Below are positions 8,783-15,904 of a stretch of DNA of 64,000 nt, one piece after another. The DNA is taken from contig JBMNEO010000003.1 in NCBI GenBank assembly GCA_050948825.1, positions 1-64,000 of the forward strand. The letters are read 5' to 3'. The notes beneath the pieces were generated by a model that did no database searches, was not told the DNA's origin, and saw nothing but the letters and a program-made list of their open reading frames with translations. Source of the DNA: DUQX01 sp050948825 (GTDB lineage Bacteria; Bacillota; Dethiobacteria; DTU022; UBA8154). Made by a program: the position numbers and the translations under genes. Each line of letters starts with the position of its first letter. Position 1 is the first letter of the stretch.

Positions 8783-8860
8783 CTAAAAAAAGAAAATCTG
8801 CAGCAAACACTCCCGGTTATACTGCAGAAGGTAATCATAAAAAAAGGTATTCATCACCAT
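8783..8860 (-). CDS. Candidate leader peptide of the ABC-F gene
   Basis: 25-codon frame ATG 8860 to TAG 8783 whose stop overlaps the AGGAG ribosome binding site of the ABC-F gene. It is rich in Phe, Tyr, Leu and Cys (MVMNTFFYDYLLQ...). Its second half spans the terminator-like hairpin. Its own ribosome binding site is poor, which lowers confidence. Confidence 0.35.
   Translation of the reverse strand: MVMNTFFYDYLLQYNRECLLQIFFF
8785..8828 (-). terminator. Candidate transcription attenuator before the ABC-F gene
   Basis: On the minus strand TCTGCAG (8828-8822) pairs with CTGCAGA (8803-8797), followed by TTTTCTTTTTTT that runs into the ribosome binding site. A terminator placed directly before the start codon is expected to control expression, as known for vmlR- and msr-like genes. 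Confidence 0.45.
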
Positions 8861-9218
8861 AAATAAAATTAAGCAAAAAAGCTCAAGGAGTTAAAGGATT
8901 AATCTTACCCTTTAAATAAACTTATTATCACTAGGAAGTGTTTTAACTATCCCATTCCTAAAAAGTACATACTTGTCGGACCCAGAACCCGGTATACTTT
9001 CCAAATAATCACTGCCCTCGTTAATTACTCGGGTTCGCCCTGCACTTTCTAGAGTTTATTTAATTAATGTTAGTTAAAACACTATCCTCATTGCATACCT
9101 CATATATCGAGCTCTTGTTTTGTTTTAATTTTATCATACAACGGTCCAAACCTCAACCATCAATGGAATGAGGATCGTGTCAAGACACTGTAGGTTTTAA
9201 AAGAACCCCACATTCAAT
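8861..9218. other. Intergenic stretch with a 13-base inverted repeat and a decayed reading frame
   Basis: About 360 bases. AGTGTTTTAACTA at 8937-8949 is repeated inverted, without mismatch, at 9071-9083. Between them on the minus strand lies a 47-codon open frame (9055-8912) without a start codon or ribosome binding site. It looks like a gene remnant or a small non-autonomous element; nothing identifies it. Confidence 0.4.
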
Positions 9219-9458
9219 TTAGATAGCTATTTGTTCATTTATTCCCTTTAACGCCGTTCGGGTCAAGTTGTTTGGACCATTGAAAAGGGGGACGTTATTA
9301 AGATTTTCTTTACCAAGCAGCCGTTTCTTTTTTAGACGTCTCAACTCCCTTTTAACCTCCAGATTTAGTTCAGTGATAATAGCAGCCGGTTCTTTTGAAG
9401 CCAGGTAATGTTCATAAACCGATTCACCGTTTGCTTTCACCGCACGCATACTGGCCAT
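9219..9458 (-). CDS. Small hypothetical protein
   Basis: 79 residues starting at ATG 9458 behind GGGAGGTGCAG, a strong ribosome binding site that supports a real gene. The N-terminal half is mixed, the middle is a strongly basic helix (LEVKRELRRLKKKRLLGK), and the C-terminus is neutral with NNL and KGIN. No membrane segment or cysteine. I do not recognise the family; the basic helix would suit nucleic-acid or ribosome binding, but that is a guess. It stands alone between two long intergenic stretches. Confidence 0.6.
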   Translation of the reverse strand: MASMRAVKANGESVYEHYLASKEPAAIITELNLEVKRELRRLKKKRLLGKENLNNVPLFNGPNNLTRTALKGINEQIAI

Positions 9459-9712
9459 ATTATCTGCACCTCCCTAAAAAAATAAAAATATTTATTTTTT
9501 CGGGCAGGTATATGAAAACAAAAAGAGAACTATATAAGCAGGTAGTAGCAAGGATTTTATTTTTGTAACACGAAAAATTAAAATAAAAACATTCAAGTAA
9601 GGGGCAAGTAGCAATTTATTACAGATACAGCTTTTTTGATATTGAAGCAGCATTGATATTTTTTGTGACATGTTATATAGCTCCTACCTCCTCTTAGGAG
9701 AGATTATATATT

Positions 9713-9748
9713 GCCGGGCAGGTTCGCGCCTACCCAGGCTTTTTTTTT
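9713..9748 (+). terminator. Intrinsic terminator with no obvious gene upstream
   Basis: GCC-GGG-AGG pairs with CCT-CCC-GGC (two small interruptions) around TTCGCG and is followed by nine T. On the plus strand there is no coding gene within several hundred bases upstream, so it may end a small RNA. Confidence 0.5.
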
Positions 9749-9861
9749 GATTTTGCCTTGTATCATCTTTGGGAAGCCACATACCTTCTCTATCGCTCAT
9801 GATCACTGGGGAGAGAAAATTTTTTCTGTACATTTTAAAAAAATAACCATTAGGATGCAAA

Positions 9862-9882
9862 AAACCCGGTCAACCCGGGTTT
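9862..9882 (-). terminator. Symmetric hairpin, terminator-like on the minus strand
   Basis: AAACCCGG pairs with CCGGGTTT around a five-base loop. On the minus strand it is followed by TTTT, GC. It would stop antisense transcription coming from the DUF1786 gene side; on the plus strand it lies about 95 bases before that gene. Confidence 0.4.
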
Positions 9883-9976
9883 AAAACAGATAGCTTCCAA
9901 ATCAATTGCCAAATCCGAGATTATCATGTAAAATCAATAATAATTGACTATAGTGGTGGAAAAGGAGAATAAAGAT

Positions 9977-11017
9977 ATGGAAAGCACCCAACCCAGGAGA
10001 ATACTGGCCATTGACATTGGCGGAGGCACACAGGATATCGTGATCTATGAGGAAGGGAAAAGTCCGGAGAATTTTATTCAGCTGGTGCTTCCTTCACCCA
10101 CTTCTATAGTGGCTGACAGGATAAAAGAAATAACCTCCGCTCAAAAGGGATTACACCTTTCCGGCACAATTATGGGCGGAGGCAGATGCGTTAGAGCGAT
10201 TAAAAAACATTTACAAGCAGGACTTCCGGTAACCGCTGAGGAAGAGGCCGCCAAAACGGTAAAAGACGATCTGGAAAGAGTTAAAAATCTGGGTATTACG
10301 ATAAAAAATTCCCCTCCGGAAGGTTATGAGGTTGTGGAAACTAAAGACGTAGATTTAGAAACCCTGGGAAAGGTATTGGAGCTTTATCACGTCGATCTTC
10401 CGCAAGAGGTGGCTATTGCCGTACAGGATCATGGCGAGGCTCCCCCCGGAATGAGCAACCGCAACTTCCGCTTTGAACACTGGAAAAGTTTTATTCAGGG
10501 TGGAGGAATGATTTATAACCTCGCCTATTTAACCCCTCCGGATTATCTGACAAGGATGAAAGCCGTTAAGAAAACAGTTCCCCAGGCTCTTGTTATGGAT
10601 ACTTGCTCGGCTGCAATTTTGGGGTCTTTTGAAGATGAATTAGTGCAGAGCAAGCTGGAAGAAAGCGTTGTGCTGGTAAACATCGGCAACCAGCACACCT
10701 TCGCTGCCTTGGTTAATGGAGAAAGGATATATGGTATATTCGAACATCATACACGGCTGCTAGATTCCCAAAAACTGTTCGCACTGATCAAAAAGCTGCG
10801 CAGGAAAGAGCTTACGCACGAGGAAATATTTGCAGATGGAGGCCACGGCTGCTATATCGCGCAGGATTCCCCGGAGAGCGATTTTAACTTCGTAGGGGTT
10901 ACGGGCCCCAGGCGCTCTCTGGCACAGGGACTCGGCTTTCACATGGTCAATCCGCACGGCAACATGATGGTGGCAGGATGCTTCGGGTTGATCGAAGCGG
11001 CTAAAAACAGGAGTTAA
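9977..11017 (+). CDS. DUF1786 family protein with actin-like ATPase motif
   Basis: 346 residues. ATG 9977 was chosen because AAGGAG lies ten bases upstream; a TTG at 9944 has no site. Residues 13-20, DIGGGTQD, form the phosphate-1 loop of the sugar kinase/Hsp70/actin fold, and a second 'VLVNIGNQHTFAALV' near 225-240 looks like the phosphate-2 strand. Pfam describes the family as 'putative pyruvate formate-lyase activating enzyme', but no radical-SAM cysteine motif is present here, so that label should not be trusted. Closing motifs 'NPHGNMMVAGCFG' are conserved in family members I recall. Monocistronic; function unknown. Confidence 0.75.
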   Translation: MESTQPRRILAIDIGGGTQDIVIYEEGKSPENFIQLVLPSPTSIVADRIKEITSAQKGLHLSGTIMGGGRCVRAIKKHLQAGLPVTAEEEAAKTVKDDLERVKNLGITIKNSPPEGYEVVETKDVDLETLGKVLELYHVDLPQEVAIAVQDHGEAPPGMSNRNFRFEHWKSFIQGGGMIYNLAYLTPPDYLTRMKAVKKTVPQALVMDTCSAAILGSFEDELVQSKLEESVVLVNIGNQHTFAALVNGERIYGIFEHHTRLLDSQKLFALIKKLRRKELTHEEIFADGGHGCYIAQDSPESDFNFVGVTGPRRSLAQGLGFHMVNPHGNMMVAGCFGLIEAAKNRS

Positions 11018-11114
11018 AAATATTTAAAAACACGCGTCACTTAGGCAATCAGTCTAGGGAGGGGGGCTGACAAGCAGCAATACTCCGCCCCGTCACCTTA
11101 GCTGGATGATAGGG

Positions 11115-12557
11115 TCATTTTAACCCTTTTAGCCTCCCCTGCACTCTAAGAAAAAGAACCCGAACAAACTGTCCAATTATTATCAGATATACAAAACTCG
11201 TACGTAATCCCGCAGCAATACTTTTACCCATTAAAACAATATTATTATAACCTTCTTTCCAGACAATTCCCCCCCGCCCCAGGTAAAGCTCTAACTGTTT
11301 TTTAAACCGTTCCCAGGCCCCGGGGTTATTGAGGAAATAGAAACCTGCCAGTGCTGTTGCTACTAAAAAGATAATTACAGCTGCCGTTCCCCCCACACTG
11401 CCCCCAAGGGCACCTGGCTTATCAGCCCTGGGGAATACTTCTCCCTCATCCTCCACGGGAATACCATAAAAATATTTTGCCACTACATCGGCAAAAAGAG
11501 TTATACCTTTTTCAGCAGCATCCCGGCTATTTTGGTGAGCTCCTACCTCCAACAAGAGATTAAGCGGCGTTAAATCCTGATTATAATCGCCCCAGCCCAT
11601 GAAAATACCTTTTATCAGGCCGGGATAGATGTCGTCAGCCAGACCCTTCATATCATAGGCAAAACGTCTTGTAACCTCCGAAGAGGGGTTCTCCCGACCC
11701 ACTACAAACTGGATTTTTGTTACCCAATCCTTTCCGATTTGAACCGCATAAGCATCTATAGGAGCTGCATCACGGTGTATATCAAAAATGGCATCCGGGT
11801 TTTGCTGTAAAAGGTTCAGGGCAGTATCCCGGGATCGTCGATAAGCACCCTCATCATGGGGCAGGTGCATATTATCGGAATGTATAGCATTAATATTTTT
11901 TTCTTCCAGGGCCTGCTGCAGCGCCGCCCCAACCTGATGAATCCCTCCATGCCCGTACACACTTTCCGTACCGTCGGTAGGCACATAGGACTCGTCGTTA
12001 TGCGTATGATATATGGCAATAAGCTTCCTCTTCGGCGGTTTTTTGTTTATTCCTTTCTCTCGAGCTGAATTAAGGGCTTGTAAAATTGGGTTTGATGAAT
12101 ATTTTTCCTGACCTAATAAAAGGCTGGAAGCGGAACCATGCAAGTCAGGTTTTTTTATTTTCTCTGTCCGCAGATACCTGGCTGTAGCCGTATAATCCCT
12201 AACGCGACAGACTTCATAAAGGCGGTTCTTTTCATCAAGGTAACGATCTCCGGGCCTGATACGTCGCCCTGTTTTTGTAATAAGCTCGCCTTCTTCATCC
12301 ACAAGGCGGAAGTATTTCCCCCTGGCGATTTCTTCACTTTCAAGTTCATCAAAAAAATTAACTAATAACGGCTCCGTGCTGCTTTCCCTTTCCTTAGCAC
12401 TGCCACTTTCGAGCAAAGAATTCAGCTTTTTTTCTTTCGTTAGCACATATATAGCTGAATTTTCTTCTATAAGATCCTTTTCTTCAGCTCCGGCAAGGCA
12501 AAGAATGATTAAAAAGATAAAAAGAAGAAACAGGTGTTTCGGCAACTTTGCGGACAT
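11115..12557 (-). CDS. spoIIP: Stage II sporulation protein P (SpoIIP), amidase/endopeptidase
   Basis: 480 residues. Hydrophobic N-terminus (residues 8-23) anchors or exports it. The SpoIIP catalytic domain covers about 175-365: 'IYHTHNDESYVPTDG' near 180, 'DIHRDA' near 258 and 'LLEVGAHQNS' near 335 supply the zinc-binding His/Glu set. Unusually the C-terminus is long, with hydrophobic segments near 390-410 and 455-475, so it may be held in the membrane at both ends. Family knowledge: with SpoIID and SpoIIM it digests septal peptidoglycan during engulfment. It follows a DUF1614 gene on the same strand. AGGTGG lies ten bases before the ATG. Confidence 0.92.
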   Translation of the reverse strand: MSAKLPKHLFLLFIFLIILCLAGAEEKDLIEENSAIYVLTKEKKLNSLLESGSAKERESSTEPLLVNFFDELESEEIARGKYFRLVDEEGELITKTGRRIRPGDRYLDEKNRLYEVCRVRDYTATARYLRTEKIKKPDLHGSASSLLLGQEKYSSNPILQALNSAREKGINKKPPKRKLIAIYHTHNDESYVPTDGTESVYGHGGIHQVGAALQQALEEKNINAIHSDNMHLPHDEGAYRRSRDTALNLLQQNPDAIFDIHRDAAPIDAYAVQIGKDWVTKIQFVVGRENPSSEVTRRFAYDMKGLADDIYPGLIKGIFMGWGDYNQDLTPLNLLLEVGAHQNSRDAAEKGITLFADVVAKYFYGIPVEDEGEVFPRADKPGALGGSVGGTAAVIIFLVATALAGFYFLNNPGAWERFKKQLELYLGRGGIVWKEGYNNIVLMGKSIAAGLRTSFVYLIIIGQFVRVLFLRVQGRLKGLK

Positions 12558-12602
12558 ACAAACTATGCCACCTTTTGTATGATACTAGCCTCCGGCAGGA
12601 TA

Positions 12603-12626
12603 CCGGCCACCAGCAGGCGCCACGGA
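12603..12626. repeat. GC-rich dispersed repeat, copy 1
   Basis: A 24-base stretch (CCGGCCACCAGCAGGCGCC plus five more) that matches 44112-44136 at 20 of 25 aligned positions; three of the differences are transitions. Both copies lie in intergenic gaps next to CCGGCAGGA. A CCTGTGG/CCACAGG hairpin follows at 12634-12653. Confidence 0.35.
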
Positions 12627-12722
12627 CAGAAACCCTGTGGGGAAGGCCACAGGAGGCCCGGGCTGATACATAAAACTTTTTGAGCAAACCTGAAACAACG
12701 CCACCGGGAAGCACTTTGTTTT

Positions 12723-13343
12723 TCAAGTTCTATGAAGTCTTTCTCTTATTTCGCCAACTATTTCTGCCAGCAGCACGGCCAGCATTCCGGAAAGAACAGC
12801 AGCACCGAATACTCCTCCGCCCCCCAAAATTACAGTAATATTTTTAAAACCGCGTAACAGGTTTTCTCCCCAGGCTATAAGATCAACAAACAGTACTCCT
12901 AAAAACGCGCTAATAAAGGATGCCCGTCTGGAACGTCCCAGGGTATAAGCCACTATAGCTGCCACCAGGGCAGGGAAATAGAGTGGATCAATATTCAAGA
13001 AAAACTCATCCGGGTCCTGGGTAAAAAGGCGATCAGTAAAGAATACCGCGATTACTGTTACCGCTGTAGCTATTAGAACCCTCGACCTTTCCGTTTTATC
13101 GTCCGCAGTAACTACAAGATAAATAACTATGATCAGGGGGATGGCCATGCCTCCTAAATTTACTTTAAGGCCTTCAGCTAGGAGAATTGCAGGTAATCCA
13201 CTTCCAAGGAGCATGGCCAGCAAAATAAAGATCGCCTGTTTTCTGGTGAGCCTCATCCTCTCCAAAACCCGCTCCAGAAAGCCCAGGTATATTAGGACAA
13301 GCAATAATATCAAAATAGTAATCGCCAGAGAGTTTGATCTCAT
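12723..13343 (-). CDS. DUF1614 family membrane protein
   Basis: 206 residues, seven or so hydrophobic segments. 'GFLERVLERMRLTRKQA' near residue 21-37 and 'LGGMAIPLIIVIYL', followed by 'GRSRRASFISAFLGVLFVDL' and a Gly-rich 'ILGGGGVFGAAVLSGMLA', match the DUF1614 pattern I recall from Clostridial genomes. Function unknown. Position directly upstream of spoIIP on the same strand, 165 bases apart, suggests co-transcription and perhaps a sporulation link (inference). Confidence 0.7.
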   Translation of the reverse strand: MRSNSLAITILILLLVLIYLGFLERVLERMRLTRKQAIFILLAMLLGSGLPAILLAEGLKVNLGGMAIPLIIVIYLVVTADDKTERSRVLIATAVTVIAVFFTDRLFTQDPDEFFLNIDPLYFPALVAAIVAYTLGRSRRASFISAFLGVLFVDLIAWGENLLRGFKNITVILGGGGVFGAAVLSGMLAVLLAEIVGEIRERLHRT

Positions 13344-13783
13344 TAGTCAAACCTTTTATCATAGCGCTGCAGCTATCTTTCGCTGTAGCAATATGTATTT
13401 TTATCTTTTTTAGTATTTCCCCGTAGTAAATAATGATACAAATGTTACAGTAGTTCCCCGATGGGGGGAACCCTCTTCTTCAAGCCTTCCTGCTATAATG
13501 GGAAAATGAAAACCATCCTTTCTGTGAATAAAAACGTCTATCTTCTATACACTTAAATCTCCTGTGCGGCCGCAGATTATTAATTGCTATAAAAAGTTGC
13601 TAGTGTTCACCCAAGAGCTTTTTATTGTCTTGTAATAAACGTAACGTCTATTCCAAATTGTCTATTTCATGAAAAATATGTATGGTTTTTAGACTTAAAT
13701 GAATAAAGCCCCCCGACGTGCAATTGTTTTTTATATTTTCCTACTATTGCAACTCGTGAATTAAACTGCGCCTTTTAACCCTA

Positions 13784-13799
13784 TTTAGAATGGTCTAAA
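13784..13799. promoter_or_regulatory. Palindromic site upstream of the sigma-54 promoter
   Basis: TTTAGA-ATGG-TCTAAA, a perfect 6+6 palindrome ending 13 bases before the -24 element. Suitable as a regulator site; too close to the promoter for a classical distant enhancer site. Confidence 0.4.
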
Positions 13800-13812
13800 C
13801 AAATACTAATTT

Positions 13813-13827
13813 TGGCACAATATTTGC
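13813..13827 (+). promoter_or_regulatory. Sigma-54 (-24/-12) promoter of the TRAP operon
   Basis: TGGCAC-AATAT-TTGC, the exact RpoN consensus with GG and GC twelve bases apart. Transcription would start near 13839, giving a leader of about 330 bases before dctP. Sigma-54 promoters need an AAA+ enhancer-binding protein, none of which is encoded in this window. Confidence 0.85.
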
Positions 13828-14170
13828 ATATTTAAAAATAAGTACTTAAATGTATTTTTTTGTTCTTTTATATATTTACGAAAGGAGGTGAGAATAGAAA
13901 AGCGTTTAAGCCGGGGAAATTTAAAAAAATGTAAGTTGTAAAGTTGCAGATGTCAAAATGCAGGATCGCTTGCTGTTATTTAATGTATTCAGCCAGGTCG
14001 CTTTAATTAATCCAATATTAAAGAGGAGGGCAATAAAAAATAATATTTAATGTTTATTAAAGCTTTTCACTTACAGATACGGGAGTTGTCATCGCCAGTA
14101 TTATTTTGAGGTTGCTGTATGAGAATACTATTTTGCATAGGGCTATTAACAAAAGGAGGATATTAGATAA

Positions 14171-15258
14171 ATGAAAAAGACGAAACTATTTGCCTTGCTG
14201 TTTATCTTTATTTTTTTAGGAAGTATTTATATTTGCGGATGCGGAGGATCAGAAACTACAACACCCGCTCCTGCAGCCGGACGGGGATACGGAGACACCT
14301 GACCCCAAGTGTCCAACCCCTCGAAATAAACTTTGCTACCTGGCACCACCCTACTTACCCGCTTAATACCGGGGTCTGGGAACCCTTTATCCAGGATATA
14401 GAGGAAAAGACAGAGGGAAGAGTAAAGATATATTTCCATCCCGGAGGGGTTCTGGTTAAAGGTGATGAAACCTATGATGCCATAGTAACAGGGACGATTG
14501 ATATGGGCTTTTCACTGCAATCGTATACTACAGGAAGATTTCCGCTAAGCAGTATCCTGGAATTTCCGTTTATGTTTACATCCTCAAAGCAGGCTTGCCT
14601 TACAGCAGCGGAGCTTTTAAAGACCAATACTGCATTTCAAGAGGAATATGGAGATGTAATCCCTATTTGGGTGGGAACCACGGATGCCTCAGCGATGTTT
14701 GCAACCGTAAGGATTAATACAATAGAGGATTTCAAAGGTCTGAGGATTCGTACGCCGGGAATCATCCAAAATGGCGTATGCGAAGCCCTGGGTATCGTTC
14801 CCACTTCCATGCCTTATGCTGAGGTTTACGATGCTATCCAACGCGGGGTAGTAGAAGGCGCATTTGGACCGCAGTGTTCAATCTTAGAGCATAACTTCCA
14901 CGAAGTGGCCCATGAACTTCTGCAGTTTGAACTTTATGCCACGCCGCTTTATACCGCCATGAATAAAAATACCTGGAACAAAATCTCTCCGGAAGACCAG
15001 GAGATTATTATAGAGCTTATGGATGAGTTGCCGGCGAAAATTGGCGAGCAGTATGACACCCGTCTGGAGGCAGATAAGCTGATCTGGGAGGAAAACAAGC
15101 TGTACATGTACTCATTGCCGGAGGAAGAAATGCAAAAGATCTACAACTTAATAGAACCGCTGGAGGAAATGTGGTTATCCGATATGGAAGCAAAAGGCAT
15201 AGCGGGCAGAGAAGTCTATGCTGAGATGAAAAGGCTGGCGGAGAAATACAAGCAATAA
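14171..15258 (+). CDS. dctP: TRAP transporter substrate-binding protein DctP, apparently frameshifted
   Basis: ATG 14171 behind AAAAGGAGG starts a lipoprotein signal peptide (hydrophobic run, then CGCGG and a Thr/Pro/Ala linker) that stops at TGA 14300. The mature domain continues in another frame to 15258 and has no own signal peptide; its first in-frame ATG is 14233. Body features: 'FATWHHPTYPLNTGVWEPF', 'GGVLVKGDETYDAIVTG', 'SILEFPFMF' and 'GLRIRTPG', whose Arg binds the substrate carboxylate in DctP proteins. A 32-base palindromic insert at the joint (14283-14314) explains the shift. Without frameshifting the protein would not be exported, so the transporter may be dead; a sequencing error is the alternative. 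Confidence 0.8.
14283..14314. repeat. Small palindromic element inside dctP
   Basis: GGAGACACCTG and CCAAGTGTCC form an imperfect inverted repeat between the signal-peptide part and the mature part of dctP. It resembles the GGGGACA...TGTCCCC mini-palindromes scattered through some Clostridial genomes; a related one lies at 18593-18611. Confidence 0.45.
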
Positions 15259-15310
15259 TAGAATATAACCGTTTAACACGCTGTCAATCTTGCTGTCCTG
15301 AGCCTAGCTT

Positions 15311-15341
15311 TTCTCCCGGGTGTATCCAGCGCCCGGGAGAA
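15311..15341 (+). other. Perfect intercistronic stem-loop between dctP and dctQ
   Basis: TTCTCCCGGG pairs with CCCGGGAGAA over ten bases around an 11-base loop, not followed by T. In the 121-base gap after the binding-protein gene such a structure probably protects or punctuates the mRNA so that the binding protein is made in excess (inference from other transport operons). Confidence 0.6.
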
Positions 15342-15379
15342 AGTTATAGCCAAAACATAGTAATAGTGAGGAGAATAAT

Positions 15380-15904
15380 ATGCCCTTAATGAAGAAATTT
15401 ATCGATGGCCTAAACGTTCCTTTCTTAAAGATTTCCATGTATTTAATTCTCTTGATGATGATTATTACTGTTGGCGATGTTGCGGGGCGTTATTTCTTTA
15501 ACCGCCCCATTCTCGGGGTTTTTGAGCTGACACGCTTTGGCCTGGGAGCGATTGTATGTACTGCCCTGGGATTTAGTCAAATCAATAAAGTGCATATTGC
15601 AATCAATCTTCTGGTTTCACGGCTGCCGCAAAGGTGGCAAAATATTATCGAAACTTTTAATTATTTAGTAGCGTTTATCACCTTTGTCATCGTAACCTGG
15701 CAAATGTTTGTATACACAGGGCGGCTTTATACCAGCGGCCAGGTGACCTCGGTGTTGGGTATTTCCATTTACCCGTTTGTATTGATATCAGCTTTAGGGG
15801 TTACGTTATTTACTCTTGTTTTGTTCTGGGACCTGATCAAGGCAATATTTAAGCTCTTTAGCAGGGGGGTAGAAGATGAATACAGTTCTCATTGGAGTTC
15901 TTAG
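15380..15904 (+). CDS. dctQ: TRAP transporter small membrane subunit DctQ
   Basis: 174 residues, four membrane segments (about 15-37, 50-70, 90-112, 131-155). 'MIITVGDVAGRYFFNRPILGVFELTR' is the typical DctQ signature after TM1. GAGGAG lies before the ATG. The end overlaps dctM by 29 bases, so the two are translationally coupled. Family knowledge: DctQ pairs with DctM in the cytoplasmic membrane to move a carboxylate with sodium ions, fed by DctP. Appears intact. Confidence 0.9.
   Translation: MPLMKKFIDGLNVPFLKISMYLILLMMIITVGDVAGRYFFNRPILGVFELTRFGLGAIVCTALGFSQINKVHIAINLLVSRLPQRWQNIIETFNYLVAFITFVIVTWQMFVYTGRLYTSGQVTSVLGISIYPFVLISALGVTLFTLVLFWDLIKAIFKLFSRGVEDEYSSHWSS

Larger units (their letters stand above)
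9459..9976. other. Long intergenic region with two hairpins
   Basis: About 520 AT-rich bases upstream of the DUF1786 gene. It contains a CTCCTA/TAGGAG hairpin near 9681-9700, a terminator-like hairpin at 9713-9748 and a symmetric hairpin at 9862-9882. No protein gene seen. A short untranslated RNA ending at 9748 is possible but has only a weak promoter. Confidence 0.5.
13344..14170. other. 827-base regulatory region and long leader of the TRAP operon
   Basis: No protein gene supported. Contains a palindrome TTTAGA-N4-TCTAAA at 13784-13799, a sigma-54 promoter at 13813-13827, and three strong Shine-Dalgarno-like sites (near 13880, 14022 and 14153) of which only the last is followed by a real gene. 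The first two look like starts of decayed or very short frames in a leader of about 330 bases. Confidence 0.6.

Noticed and set aside
12484..12726. 80-codon frame between the DUF1614 and spoIIP genes with a TTGA overlap
   Set aside because: It runs out of frame through the spoIIP signal peptide, its Trp/Cys/Arg-rich product looks unnatural, and the stretch holds hairpins and a repeat.
13880..13935. Strong AAAGGAGGTG site in the TRAP leader, possible leader peptide
   Set aside because: No ATG, GTG or TTG at a usable distance; the only GTG overlaps the site itself.
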